Source: Verrucomicrobiota bacterium
Lineage (GTDB): Bacteria; Verrucomicrobiota; Lentisphaeria; Oligosphaerales; Oligosphaeraceae
Assembly: GCA_019136135.1 (NCBI GenBank)
Contig: JAGVUR010000097.1
Coordinates: forward strand, 1 to 64,000
DNA: 64,000 bases
Reading direction: 5' to 3'
Under the pieces are notes generated by a model. The model saw only the letters and a program-made list of their open reading frames with translations, searched no databases and had not been told where the DNA came from. This document shows positions 44,419 through 53,495 of the stretch, one piece after another (within the stretch, counting starts at the first letter, position 1; the number at the start of each line of letters is the position of its first letter). The position numbers were made by a program, and so were the translations under genes.

Positions 44419-46641
44419 TTACTGCAACCGGATTCCAGGGGCAACCGCCAAACCGTACGCATAATCTTCTGGATTTCCAATCGCCACGTGCTTCCCTGCC
44501 CAGCCAACCAAACGCACCGACCGATTGTTGGAAAACTCATACACCAGATCTTCACCATCGACAATCGACTGAGGAACGACCAAATCCTCCGCAAACACCA
44601 ACGTAATACCACCTTCCCCAAACTGATACACACAATCAGAACCGAAATCGTCCGCGAACAAAAATACGTCATTCCCGATGCCACCACCCACAAGAATATC
44701 GTCTCCGCTACCACCATTTATCAAGGTAGTTTCGACATTTCCGGCATAAATTACATCATTTCCATCACCGCCACGTATCAACATGGACTTGCCCGAGGCA
44801 TCGGAATAGCGGTCGCTAGTCAAATCCAGCACATCGTCCCCTGCACCGAGGCGGATTTCATCAATTCCAGTCACTCGCGCTTCATCGCCAAGTATCGTGA
44901 AGACATCTTCGAGAAACAAGGCATCACCGCAGGCATCGTCCGTCAGGCAGAGCACCGACGCATCGGCGCTTCCTACGAATGTATCTTCGTAGCGGAGCTT
45001 GCCATCCAGCGACACGGCGCACAGGGTCTCGCCAAGCACGCTATGAAGCGCGACATACCCACAATCCCATGTCACATTCGACGATGCCAGGAACAGATCT
45101 CCAATCCCATCGCCATCCGATTCAACCTTGGTCGCCTGCCCATACTCGCTCCAGTTGCCGAAGGACATCGGATCAGACGACGCCTCGCCGGCAAGCAATC
45201 GGGCACGAACACTAGACCATGCCCGACCCGAATAAATATCGCATGCCGCAACATTGCTCTCGATCGTCATGGCATCAGCAAGGTCGTCCCGGCTAAACAC
45301 TTGCACCGTAAAGCTTGTCGCTTCTGCGCCCGCGAATCCTCGTGCCACCTCACAGACCAGCTGATCATTCAGCGTCAGCGTATATGTCAGATCCTTGGTT
45401 ACATCGAGCACAAATGCGCCGTTGTCCTGCCTAAGTTCATACACTGAAATCCCTACCACGTCACTCCGTTGCTCAAGTGCGCCCTCTGTCACCACGTATT
45501 CAAACTCGCGGTCTCCGAGCTTCAGCTGAACCTTGTCATCCAAATCCGCAATCACACCGGCATTTCCCGCCAGCGTATATCTCCCGAATTTCTGGGATGC
45601 AGCCGCCAATACGGACAATTCAGCATTATTCAAATGAGCCAAAGACTCCACGATCGAACCGGCCAACTCATCGGCATGGGGTTGATTATAAACGGTTTCG
45701 TCATTTCCACGACCAACAACCGAAAACGTAAAGTCTGTGCCGGCGCAATCGACGGCATAGTATCCGACGTTGCCCTCCTTGCTCATCACAATCCGCCCCG
45801 CCACCACGGCATCCTTCAACTCAATCCCATCGCCTTGCAAAATCACGCTTCCAAGACGATAGCCCAGGGATTCAACCTTCAAGTCCTCCAGAAGGGACCA
45901 GGCATGAACAATCAAGTGCCCTTCTTCACGAACCGTCATCCCAATCCCTTTCCAGTGGTCCGATTCAGTCGCCGTCTCGTCACCCAACGTGAACATGCGT
46001 TTAGGCAAAATCGTCAGCCCCTTAACATCCTTCCCATCGATGGAAAAATCGTTTCCGTCGCTGTCCTTGCCGCTCAGCGTAGTCTTCCCATCTGGAGGCA
46101 GATACAGCTTCGCGCCTGCACCGAGAACGACATTCGTAACAGTCGAACCCGACAACAAATTCAAGGTTCCGTTTGTTCCAACGATGATTTCATCCGCAGC
46201 GCATCCATCACCGACCGTCAAGCTGCTTCCTGCATTCACCACCAGTCCCATGCACTGATTCCCGGTGATCTCAAAGGAAACATCGCCACTGGCAGTACTC
46301 ATCACGCCTTCCAGCGTCGTTTGACCGTCAACCAAAAAATTGACACGTGCCGACTCCGACAGCACGAGTCCTTCGGCAATCGAACCGCTCTCTATGCGCA
46401 AGCGACCATTGACTCCAAAGGTCACATTTGAGGCGCGAGCACCAGCAGTCAACCGAAGGTCGCTATCATTGCTAAACATTCCACCTTCGATTAGTCCACC
46501 GGAATAAACCGTGCAATCCCCGCCTGAAAACACAACATTGCGAACTGTCCCGCCTGAATACACATGAATCGCATCGAGCTGTACCAACACCTCGTCAGTC
46601 GTAAAAACTTCGCCTGAATTCACATAATAGGTCTTCGCCAT
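44419..46641 (-). CDS. AIDA-type repeat protein with C-terminal RTX nonapeptide repeats
   Basis: 740 aa from the ATG at 46641, chosen for GGAGG seven bases upstream; an ATG 87 bases earlier has no such site. The first 250 residues are short beta-helix repeats of the AIDA/passenger type (VYSGGTVRNVVFSGG, VYSGGLIEGGMFS, LLSGSTVTNVVLG). After a beta-rich middle, residues near 650-690 have RTX-like repeats (RGGDGNDVIYAG, NGGSGDDILVGGG) that bind Ca2+ and mark type I secretion substrates. There is no Sec signal peptide and no autotransporter barrel. It is probably a surface or secreted protein; the role is unknown. No type I transporter gene is near. Confidence 0.75.
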   Translation of the reverse strand: MAKTYYVNSGEVFTTDEVLVQLDAIHVYSGGTVRNVVFSGGDCTVYSGGLIEGGMFSNDSDLRLTAGARASNVTFGVNGRLRIESGSIAEGLVLSESARVNFLVDGQTTLEGVMSTASGDVSFEITGNQCMGLVVNAGSSLTVGDGCAADEIIVGTNGTLNLLSGSTVTNVVLGAGAKLYLPPDGKTTLSGKDSDGNDFSIDGKDVKGLTILPKRMFTLGDETATESDHWKGIGMTVREEGHLIVHAWSLLEDLKVESLGYRLGSVILQGDGIELKDAVVAGRIVMSKEGNVGYYAVDCAGTDFTFSVVGRGNDETVYNQPHADELAGSIVESLAHLNNAELSVLAAASQKFGRYTLAGNAGVIADLDDKVQLKLGDREFEYVVTEGALEQRSDVVGISVYELRQDNGAFVLDVTKDLTYTLTLNDQLVCEVARGFAGAEATSFTVQVFSRDDLADAMTIESNVAACDIYSGRAWSSVRARLLAGEASSDPMSFGNWSEYGQATKVESDGDGIGDLFLASSNVTWDCGYVALHSVLGETLCAVSLDGKLRYEDTFVGSADASVLCLTDDACGDALFLEDVFTILGDEARVTGIDEIRLGAGDDVLDLTSDRYSDASGKSMLIRGGDGNDVIYAGNVETTLINGGSGDDILVGGGIGNDVFLFADDFGSDCVYQFGEGGITLVFAEDLVVPQSIVDGEDLVYEFSNNRSVRLVGWAGKHVAIGNPEDYAYGLAVAPGIRLQ

Positions 46642-46724
46642 CCAAAATCCTCCGAAACAGCCCAGTCCAATAAATAGCATTAAACCAGGGAAATTATTTA
46701 AACCAATCCTACAATCCAATGACT

Positions 46725-48281
46725 TCAAGACCCCAGCACGCGACGAATCGCACGCAAACGACGATTGCGCATCGACTCCTCAAACTCAAGCTTGGAGGCA
46801 ATCATCGATTCCAGCGGCAGCGACAAGTCCCGCTGCCGCCCCAAGAATCTGCGCGCCTCCCCAGCGACCGCCTCCAGTTCCCAAACCCATTCCATCTCGC
46901 GAACCTGCTCCATCTGCTCCTTCCCCAGCACACGCGACAGATAGTCCTCGTGCAACAACCAACGCAACTTTCGGTACCGGCGCGTCGTCTCCGCCGCCAG
47001 CAATGCCGGTTGGCGATAGCTGGCATAGTAGGGAGCCAGCAACTCGATCACCTTCTCGCGCTGGTCGACCGAATCAAAGCGCTCGCTAACCAAATCAAGC
47101 TCGGCGTAGGCACGGAAATAGGCATGCTGATCACCAAACGTCAAACGCTCAATCGTCTCCAAAGGAGAGCGACCAGCACGCAAGTCGTACACAAATGTCC
47201 GACGGATGACACGACGGCAAAACTCCAGGATCCCATCGTCCCATTGAACCAAGCCCTGGCCTGCCAACCCCATCACGGCCATCGCCAACTGAACACACCC
47301 GTCAGGCAAGCTCAGCAACTGGTCCGAAACAAACAAAACAACGGGAAACAACTGGGACAAGCGACGCAACTCCGACATCAACGCCCCGCGATATCCCTCG
47401 ATTTCCAGCTCATCACCATTTTCCGCAAGATCGCCCAAGCTCATAATCCTCAGCACGCACTCGCCTAAGGTACCGAGTGCCGTTCGAATCCAGTCGAGGA
47501 GCGCTTCGTCACCGTACTTTCCCAGATCGAACATCACCTTCAAGTGCGCAAGGCTTGTCGTCCTGGGCTTGTGTACGGCAAGCCACGACTTCACGGCATG
47601 GCGACACAGCAACCTGTCGCCCTTGTGGACCACGTTAGGCCACATCTCAAGCAACCCGAAGTCGCCACACCATCGCATCGCCCACTCCAGAAACTCCCGG
47701 CTGACTCCAGGCTGTTCCAGGGCAACGCTTATGGCATCGCGCAACACATCGGGATCCAAATGACCTTCGCAGCGACGGAAATATCCCACGAACCAGGCAT
47801 CCGCACGCTCACGGTCAAGGCACCACAAAAGCCTAAAGCCAATCTCGACGACCGTGCTAACAACCTGATTCCGGCGCCGAAACGCGTCCGCCGCCTTTGA
47901 CAGCAGTTGCGGCACCGTGCAACGGTTCAGCACAATACACCGATCCATCGCACCATACAGCTGCCTCGGAACCAATGCCGTGCTCCCGCCTCCCTCGGGG
48001 ACAACAGGACCGCTCTCAAGTTCGCCTGCCGCCAATAGACGTTCCGCATCGCGATTCAAGTACCCAAAGTACTCCTCCAAGGTCTCGGCGCCTAGCTTCT
48101 TTGGAGGACTGCTCAAGTACAAGCCAATCAAATGCTCAACACGATCTGCAACCTCGTCAAACCCAGCCGAGCCAACCAAGCGGGCATACGACTCCGCTTC
48201 GCGCAAGCGTTGAAGGCTGACATCGGGATTCAAATCCTCGAGTTCAGCCAAAAATCTCATCAGCGATTCGCGTTCCTTCAT
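46725..48281 (-). CDS. Hypothetical helical protein
   Basis: 518 aa, not recognised. There is no signal peptide or membrane helix. The protein is almost wholly alpha-helical with many Leu/Arg/Glu residues (SLQRLREAESYARLVGSAGF, LEWAMRWCGDFGLLEMWP, ETTRRYRKLRWLLHEDYLSR), which suggests an alpha-solenoid, but no TPR or HEAT consensus is clear. It is GC-rich and in line with the flanking genes. It ends 83 bases before the AIDA/RTX gene start and is preceded by the NagD gene. Confidence 0.65.
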   Translation of the reverse strand: MKERESLMRFLAELEDLNPDVSLQRLREAESYARLVGSAGFDEVADRVEHLIGLYLSSPPKKLGAETLEEYFGYLNRDAERLLAAGELESGPVVPEGGGSTALVPRQLYGAMDRCIVLNRCTVPQLLSKAADAFRRRNQVVSTVVEIGFRLLWCLDRERADAWFVGYFRRCEGHLDPDVLRDAISVALEQPGVSREFLEWAMRWCGDFGLLEMWPNVVHKGDRLLCRHAVKSWLAVHKPRTTSLAHLKVMFDLGKYGDEALLDWIRTALGTLGECVLRIMSLGDLAENGDELEIEGYRGALMSELRRLSQLFPVVLFVSDQLLSLPDGCVQLAMAVMGLAGQGLVQWDDGILEFCRRVIRRTFVYDLRAGRSPLETIERLTFGDQHAYFRAYAELDLVSERFDSVDQREKVIELLAPYYASYRQPALLAAETTRRYRKLRWLLHEDYLSRVLGKEQMEQVREMEWVWELEAVAGEARRFLGRQRDLSLPLESMIASKLEFEESMRNRRLRAIRRVLGS

Positions 48282-48306
48282 CGGTCGACCCTGCCTTGCT
48301 TCGATT

Positions 48307-49086
48307 TCAGGGTGCTGTGAGGATATCTCCCACTCCGTTCAGCACTATGTTCGGACGATATCCGAACGTCTTCAGGTTGTTTTGGTTGGTGACGCCGCTA
48401 AGCACCAAAACAGTTTCCAGTTCGGATTCGATTCCCGCGATGATATCCGTATCCATCCTGTCTCCCACGATCACGGTTTCCTCGGGAGTCGTTCCCAGAA
48501 GTTTCAGGGCGTGCCGCATCATCAGCGGGTTGGGCTTGCCGAGGAAGTAGGCCGTCTTTCCGGTCGCCAGCTCGATCGGCTTCACCAATGCGCCTGTAGC
48601 GGGGACGATGCCGCGCTCCGTCGGGCCCGTCAAATCCGGATTTGTACCGATAAGCAACGCTCCTGCCCTCACCAATACCACGGCGTGCTCGATCTTCTCG
48701 TAGCTATAGGTACGCGTTTCGCCGACGACCACATAGTCCGGATCCACATTGTTCATGGTCAGCCCAGCTTGGTACAGAGCCTGGATCAATCCGGCTTCCC
48801 CGATGACGAATGCGCTTCCGCCAGGGCGCTGCTGCGACAGGAATGCCGCAGTCGACAACGCGCTGGTGTAAAAGTGGCTCTCGTCAACATCCATCCCGAG
48901 ACGTGCCAGCTTCTGACTCAATTCCCTGGGAGAACGCTCGCTGCTATTCGTCAAAAACAAGAATTTCTTGCCTTTTTCCTTAAGCCATTCCACGAAATCC
49001 ATCGCACCGGGAAGCAGATTGTTCCCATGGTAAATCACACCGTCCATATCGCAAATGAACGCTTTTTTCGAACGCAACCCTTCCAT
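48307..49086 (-). CDS. HAD-IIA family phosphatase (NagD-like)
   Basis: 259 aa. It has HAD motif I DMDGVIYHGN at residues 13-22, motif II FLTNSSERSP near 44, the Lys motif GKPNP and motif III VIVGDRMDTDI. The C2A cap between motifs II and III matches NagD, a nucleotide monophosphatase in E. coli; related proteins dephosphorylate 4-nitrophenylphosphate or 2-phosphoglycolate. The physiological substrate cannot be deduced. AGGAGG lies seven bases before the ATG. It is likely cytosolic. It lies between the unknown 518-aa gene and the CrtI-like oxidoreductase, all on the minus strand. Confidence 0.9.
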   Translation of the reverse strand: MEGLRSKKAFICDMDGVIYHGNNLLPGAMDFVEWLKEKGKKFLFLTNSSERSPRELSQKLARLGMDVDESHFYTSALSTAAFLSQQRPGGSAFVIGEAGLIQALYQAGLTMNNVDPDYVVVGETRTYSYEKIEHAVVLVRAGALLIGTNPDLTGPTERGIVPATGALVKPIELATGKTAYFLGKPNPLMMRHALKLLGTTPEETVIVGDRMDTDIIAGIESELETVLVLSGVTNQNNLKTFGYRPNIVLNGVGDILTAP

Positions 49087-49131
49087 TTTCTTACCTCCTG
49101 TTTGTTTTTGCCGTAGATACTCTTTCCACGC

Positions 49132-50502
49132 CTATGTCATCAAATGCCTATTGACCACCACGATTCCGCTGAGCATCGAACCTACAATTCCCAGGAACCC
49201 CTGGTCGGTTCCGCAGATCAGCAAACCGGGTATATCCGTCACCCCGTCCTTCATCTTTACCGGGCTTCCGTAAACTGCGCCATTCAACCGTCCCGTATAG
49301 CGTTCGATCGTCCTCGGCGTGAATGCCTCGCTGGATACCACCGCCTGCGAAATCCCGGGATACTTGCTTTCCAGAATGTTTAACTCATCACGAAGGAAGG
49401 TCGTCTTCGCCTTTTTATAGTCCTCTCCAGACAACCCCTTCCAGTATTCGGGACTTGCCAGAGCCGTCATCCGTATCGAAGGAACCCCGCCGCTCTCGCG
49501 CACACCGGGAAAATTCCCAGGCACGCACAAAACATAACTCGACAACTCAACCCCCTCTGCGGGAACACCATACGAGAAACTAGACGAACCATTGTAAAAA
49601 ACAATGCTGTCAGCCAACCCAAAGTCGCACGCAGGACGGGACAACTCAAACAGCGACTCGGTAAAACCAAGCTCGCCAACCATATCCCGAGCATACTGAC
49701 GATGCAACAAATCTAATGTCTCAGGATACCCGGCGCAAGAAAGAACAACATCGCACCCGTGAAAACCGCCGGATGAATCAACGACCCCGGAAACACGACC
49801 GTCAGACAACTCTATCGACCGAACAGCACTGCCAAGGCTCAATTCACCGCCGTTCTCCGAAAAACGCCTCGTCAAAACGCCGATCAACGACTCCATCCCA
49901 TCGGCAGGACGGCACAACCCCTCGAGAAACATGCTCGTGAACAAAACGCAATACTGGTGAAAATCCATGTCATCAGGCCATGAACTCCCGTAGTACATCA
50001 CTGGACACAAAAGCATTTCCGACAGCTCGACAGATAACCCGGCATCGCGCATCACTGCGCGAGTCGACTCAAAGCCAAGCGCAGGGTTGAACGAATCGTC
50101 CTCGCGAATCCGGGCTACAAACCGGTCAAATGCGGCTAGGTCACCGGGAAACGAACGCGAAACAGAACCACGAAACGTCTCGAAATCATTGTCAAACTCA
50201 AGGTCGACGTCAACAAACAAAACCCTGGAATGGCGTTGCGGAACCAACTCCAACTCGTCACGACGAATGCGCAACTGGCGCAACATCACACTCAAGGGAG
50301 ACGACCGCTCCAAGGAGTAGTTGGTCATCGCATGCAAACCGACATCGTAGACGCGATCCCCACGACGATAGTACGAATTCATCCCGCCAGCATAGCGCTG
50401 CTTGTCAAATATCCGGACGCGACTGCCAAACTGGCTCAGGCGAATTCCCGCAGCCAAGCCCGACAAGCCCGCTCCGATGATAATGACATCAACCTTCCCC
50501 AT
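49132..50502 (-). CDS. Phytoene desaturase/CrtI-like FAD-dependent oxidoreductase
   Basis: 456 aa from the ATG at 50502; a TTG six bases earlier overlaps the ftsH stop. The N-terminal dinucleotide fold VDVIIIGAGLSGLAAGIRLS at residues 4-23 binds FAD, and the C-terminal GLLICGTDQGFLGIVGSMLSG is the matching FAD-binding segment of CrtI-type proteins. GGMNSYYRRGDRVYDVG also fits. Enzymes of this type desaturate or isomerise carotenoids or oxidise other polyenes and lipids; there is no phytoene synthase nearby, so the substrate is unknown. It is coupled to ftsH by a short overlap. Confidence 0.82.
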   Translation of the reverse strand: MGKVDVIIIGAGLSGLAAGIRLSQFGSRVRIFDKQRYAGGMNSYYRRGDRVYDVGLHAMTNYSLERSSPLSVMLRQLRIRRDELELVPQRHSRVLFVDVDLEFDNDFETFRGSVSRSFPGDLAAFDRFVARIREDDSFNPALGFESTRAVMRDAGLSVELSEMLLCPVMYYGSSWPDDMDFHQYCVLFTSMFLEGLCRPADGMESLIGVLTRRFSENGGELSLGSAVRSIELSDGRVSGVVDSSGGFHGCDVVLSCAGYPETLDLLHRQYARDMVGELGFTESLFELSRPACDFGLADSIVFYNGSSSFSYGVPAEGVELSSYVLCVPGNFPGVRESGGVPSIRMTALASPEYWKGLSGEDYKKAKTTFLRDELNILESKYPGISQAVVSSEAFTPRTIERYTGRLNGAVYGSPVKMKDGVTDIPGLLICGTDQGFLGIVGSMLSGIVVVNRHLMT

Positions 50503-50504
50503 CG

Positions 50505-52649
50505 TCAATCGCGACCTGGGTGAGGATTGTCAATGCCTGTATCCGAAGCCACAGGGGGCTCGCAAAGTGGAATCTCTTCCTGCGGAGCTTCATCCTTCTG
50601 TTCGTCCTCCAATTCATCCTCGCTTATCTTCTTCTTCTCGGGCATTGGAATCTCAAGCAGTTCGTACACTTCCTCGGCGGTCATGGTTTCCTGCTCCAAA
50701 AGCGCCTCGGCCAGCTTGTGCAGCTTGTCCAGATTTGCCTCCAGCATCTCGCGGGCGCGCTGTGCGCCTTCCTCCACAATCGCCCTGATTTCAAGATCGA
50801 TTTCCCGTGCCGTCTCGGGGCTGAAATCCTCGCTTCGAGTAATGTCGCGTCCCAGGAAGATATGCTCTTCGCGCCCGATGTAGTTGATCGGTCCCATCTT
50901 TCGGCTCATTCCGTACTGGCAAACCATCTTCTTGGCCGTCTGGGTCGCAGAACGGATATCGGCCGACGCGCCCGTCGAAATGTCATCCAGAACCAACTCC
51001 TCGGCGGCTCGTCCACCCAAAGCCACTGCGATGGCATCACGCAACTCGTTGTAAGTCAAGTGGTACTGATCTTCTTCGGGAAGGAACATCGTCATCCCGC
51101 CAGCCTGGCCACGTGGAATAATCGTCACCTTGTGCAATGGAATCGTGTACTCGCACAAAATGTTCACCAACGCATGGCCGCCTTCATGATAGGCCGTCAA
51201 TCGACGCTCCGCCTCGGTGACTCTGCGGCTGCGACGCTCCTTGCCCCAGCAAACCTTGTCACGGGACTCCTCCAATTCCTCCAAGCCAACCATGTCCTTG
51301 CCGGTACGAGTCGCAAGCAATGCCGCCTCGTTGATCAAATTCGCCAAGTCGGCTCCGCTGAACCCAGTCGTCCCGCGAGCAATGATACTCAGGTCAACTG
51401 CAGGATCCAATTTTATCTTCTTCGCGTGAATCTTCAAGATTCCAAGGCGACCGCGCAAGTCAGGAAGGTCAATCACAACTTGACGGTCAAAACGACCGGG
51501 ACGCAACAAGGCCGGATCCAGTACATCGGGACGGTTCGTGGCAGCAATCACAATCACACCTGAATTCGGCTCGAATCCATCCATTTCCACAAGCAATGCG
51601 TTCAATGTCTGCTCGCGCTCGTCATGACCGCCGCCAATCCCGCTGAAACGCGAACGACCAACTGCGTCAATCTCGTCAATGAATATCAGGCAAGGAGCGT
51701 TGCGCTTGCCTTCCTCAAACATGTCACGGACACGGCTCGCTCCAACGCCAACGAACATCTCGACGAAATCAGAGCCGCTGATCGAATAGAACGGAACATC
51801 AGCCTCGCCGGCAATGGCCTTCGCCAGCAACGTCTTGCCAGTTCCAGGAGGTCCAACCATCAAGACACCCCGGGGTATCTTCCCGCCAAGACGACGGAAA
51901 CTGGCAGGATCTTTCAGGAAATCAACGATCTCCTTCATCTCCTCCTTCGCTTCATCGATTCCTGCAACGTCATCAAGCGTCAAACGATCCTTGCCGGGAT
52001 TCAACTTCCGGGCACGACTCTTGCCAAACTGCAAGGCGTTCCCGCTCGCACTGCGTACCTGACGGGCAAACATGAAGTAGAACAGCAAAACCATCAGCAA
52101 AATCGGCAAGACGCTGATCAGCAAGCTGGACCACAACCCGCTCGAGAACTTCGTCTCACGAACCTGGCAGTAGTCGCGAATCATGATGTCCAACTGGTCG
52201 CTGTAAACTACACGGACCTTGAAACGAAGCAATTGGGGCCTCAAAGACACAGCCTCGCTCCCTTTGTCGCCCTCCTCCTTGGATGTGTCCGAGCCGGACG
52301 TTCCACGCTCAAGCTTCAACCATGCGTCACGGTCGGCTTCAGTCGCCCAATATAGGCCCTCGATCAAGACCATGCTCCCTGACGACTGCTCCTCCAACAC
52401 CACCTGCTGAATCAAATGACGCTTCAGCAATTCCTCGAAGTCGCTCTGGCGCAACTCCCGAATCGGCGCCAAGTCGCGACCGCTGAAGAACATCAAGCCC
52501 AAGGGCAAGATGCACAGCAACAACAACCACAACAACATCATGCGCATCGGAGAACGAGGACCAGGACCACCAACGCCGCGGTCGCCGCGGTCGTCACGGC
52601 TCATCCTCTCATCCTCGCGAATGCCCCTATCGTCATCTTCTTTGCTCAT
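50505..52649 (-). CDS. ftsH: ATP-dependent zinc metalloprotease FtsH
   Basis: 714 aa. A membrane-bound AAA protease that degrades misfolded membrane proteins and regulators. There are two membrane helices at about residues 36-54 and 173-193, Walker A GPPGTGKT at 266-273, Walker [38 protein letters not shown] and the zinc motif HEGGH at 488-492. The cytosolic N-terminus is unusual: about 30 residues rich in Asp and Arg. The C-terminus is acidic. The middle periplasmic segment is longer than in E. coli FtsH. It leads a unit with the CrtI-like gene. Confidence 0.95.
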   Translation of the reverse strand: MSKEDDDRGIREDERMSRDDRGDRGVGGPGPRSPMRMMLLWLLLLCILPLGLMFFSGRDLAPIRELRQSDFEELLKRHLIQQVVLEEQSSGSMVLIEGLYWATEADRDAWLKLERGTSGSDTSKEEGDKGSEAVSLRPQLLRFKVRVVYSDQLDIMIRDYCQVRETKFSSGLWSSLLISVLPILLMVLLFYFMFARQVRSASGNALQFGKSRARKLNPGKDRLTLDDVAGIDEAKEEMKEIVDFLKDPASFRRLGGKIPRGVLMVGPPGTGKTLLAKAIAGEADVPFYSISGSDFVEMFVGVGASRVRDMFEEGKRNAPCLIFIDEIDAVGRSRFSGIGGGHDEREQTLNALLVEMDGFEPNSGVIVIAATNRPDVLDPALLRPGRFDRQVVIDLPDLRGRLGILKIHAKKIKLDPAVDLSIIARGTTGFSGADLANLINEAALLATRTGKDMVGLEELEESRDKVCWGKERRSRRVTEAERRLTAYHEGGHALVNILCEYTIPLHKVTIIPRGQAGGMTMFLPEEDQYHLTYNELRDAIAVALGGRAAEELVLDDISTGASADIRSATQTAKKMVCQYGMSRKMGPINYIGREEHIFLGRDITRSEDFSPETAREIDLEIRAIVEEGAQRAREMLEANLDKLHKLAEALLEQETMTAEEVYELLEIPMPEKKKISEDELEDEQKDEAPQEEIPLCEPPVASDTGIDNPHPGRD

Positions 52650-52782
52650 CGATCATACCTAATTCATTGGTCACATAACAAAACAGAGGTTTCGACCTCG
52701 CTCGGACGAAACCCCTTCGATTCATCGATCAAAATAAAGCCAATTCATTTTCCTGGTCTACGAACTGGTCGCTTCAAAAGAT

Positions 52783-53331
52783 TTATGACTTGCCAAAAAT
52801 CTTCATGCCCACCATCACCATTACGGCGAGCGCAGCCAGGGCAAGCAACACGATAATCGTCAACATGATCGCATTGTGAGCCTTATTGTCGCGAAGTATG
52901 ACAGCATGCTTCGTCGCAGTCGAACCGGCCATGTTCCTCATTGACGTGGAATCGACTTCGCCCGTGTTCGTCTCCTCCAGGTTGATCACCGTCATCGTAC
53001 GACTCTCGGAACGAGCGGAAAACTCGCCCGTGTCATACATCACCTCGATCGCACCAACCTGAAATATGTCACCATGCTGCAAGGCGACTTCGTGATTCGC
53101 CTCAAGCTTCACGCCGTTGATCCGAGTACCGTTCGTACTGCCCTCGTCACGAAGGTAAAATACGCCGTCCTCTGACTGGAACAACGTACAATGGTGACCG
53201 CTGATGGTCGAGTCAGGCATGCTTATGTCGCAATTCTCAGTTCGACCTATCGTATAGCTTTCATTCGGTAGACTGAACGACATCCCACGCATCGGGCCAT
53301 CTGAGAGAATCTGTATCTTCGCTGTTGCCAT
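52783..53331 (-). CDS. FHA-domain protein with C-terminal membrane anchor
   Basis: 182 aa. The N-terminal 100 residues form an FHA domain: YTIGRTENCDISMPDSTISG and HCTL, then RDEGSTNGTRINGVKL, with the phosphothreonine-contacting Arg, Ser, His and Asn present. FHA domains bind phosphothreonine peptides. A Ser/Thr-rich linker and one membrane helix at residues 155-176 (MLTIIVLLALAALAVMVMVG) follow, placing the FHA domain in the cytosol. It is probably a Ser/Thr-kinase signalling adaptor, but no kinase is in the window. AAGGGA lies eight bases before the ATG. Confidence 0.85.
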   Translation of the reverse strand: MATAKIQILSDGPMRGMSFSLPNESYTIGRTENCDISMPDSTISGHHCTLFQSEDGVFYLRDEGSTNGTRINGVKLEANHEVALQHGDIFQVGAIEVMYDTGEFSARSESRTMTVINLEETNTGEVDSTSMRNMAGSTATKHAVILRDNKAHNAIMLTIIVLLALAALAVMVMVGMKIFGKS

Positions 53332-53495
53332 CGACTGGTCCCTTGGTTAAGCCATTGCTTCTTGGACACTATTATCCATAATCTTAGTAATGTATTCCGT
53401 CCTGTCTCCTTTGCCAACCACTTCCGTTACTTTTTTTGTGACGAAACTGATTTTTCCGCCTATTTCCCCCCAAAAACCACTTTGTTTTCCAGAGA

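Noticed and set aside
46642..46728. Upstream ATG giving a signal-like N-terminus to the AIDA/RTX protein
   Set aside because: No Shine-Dalgarno there, while GGAGG stands seven bases before the ATG at 46641; the upstream segment also overlaps the stop of the 518-aa gene.
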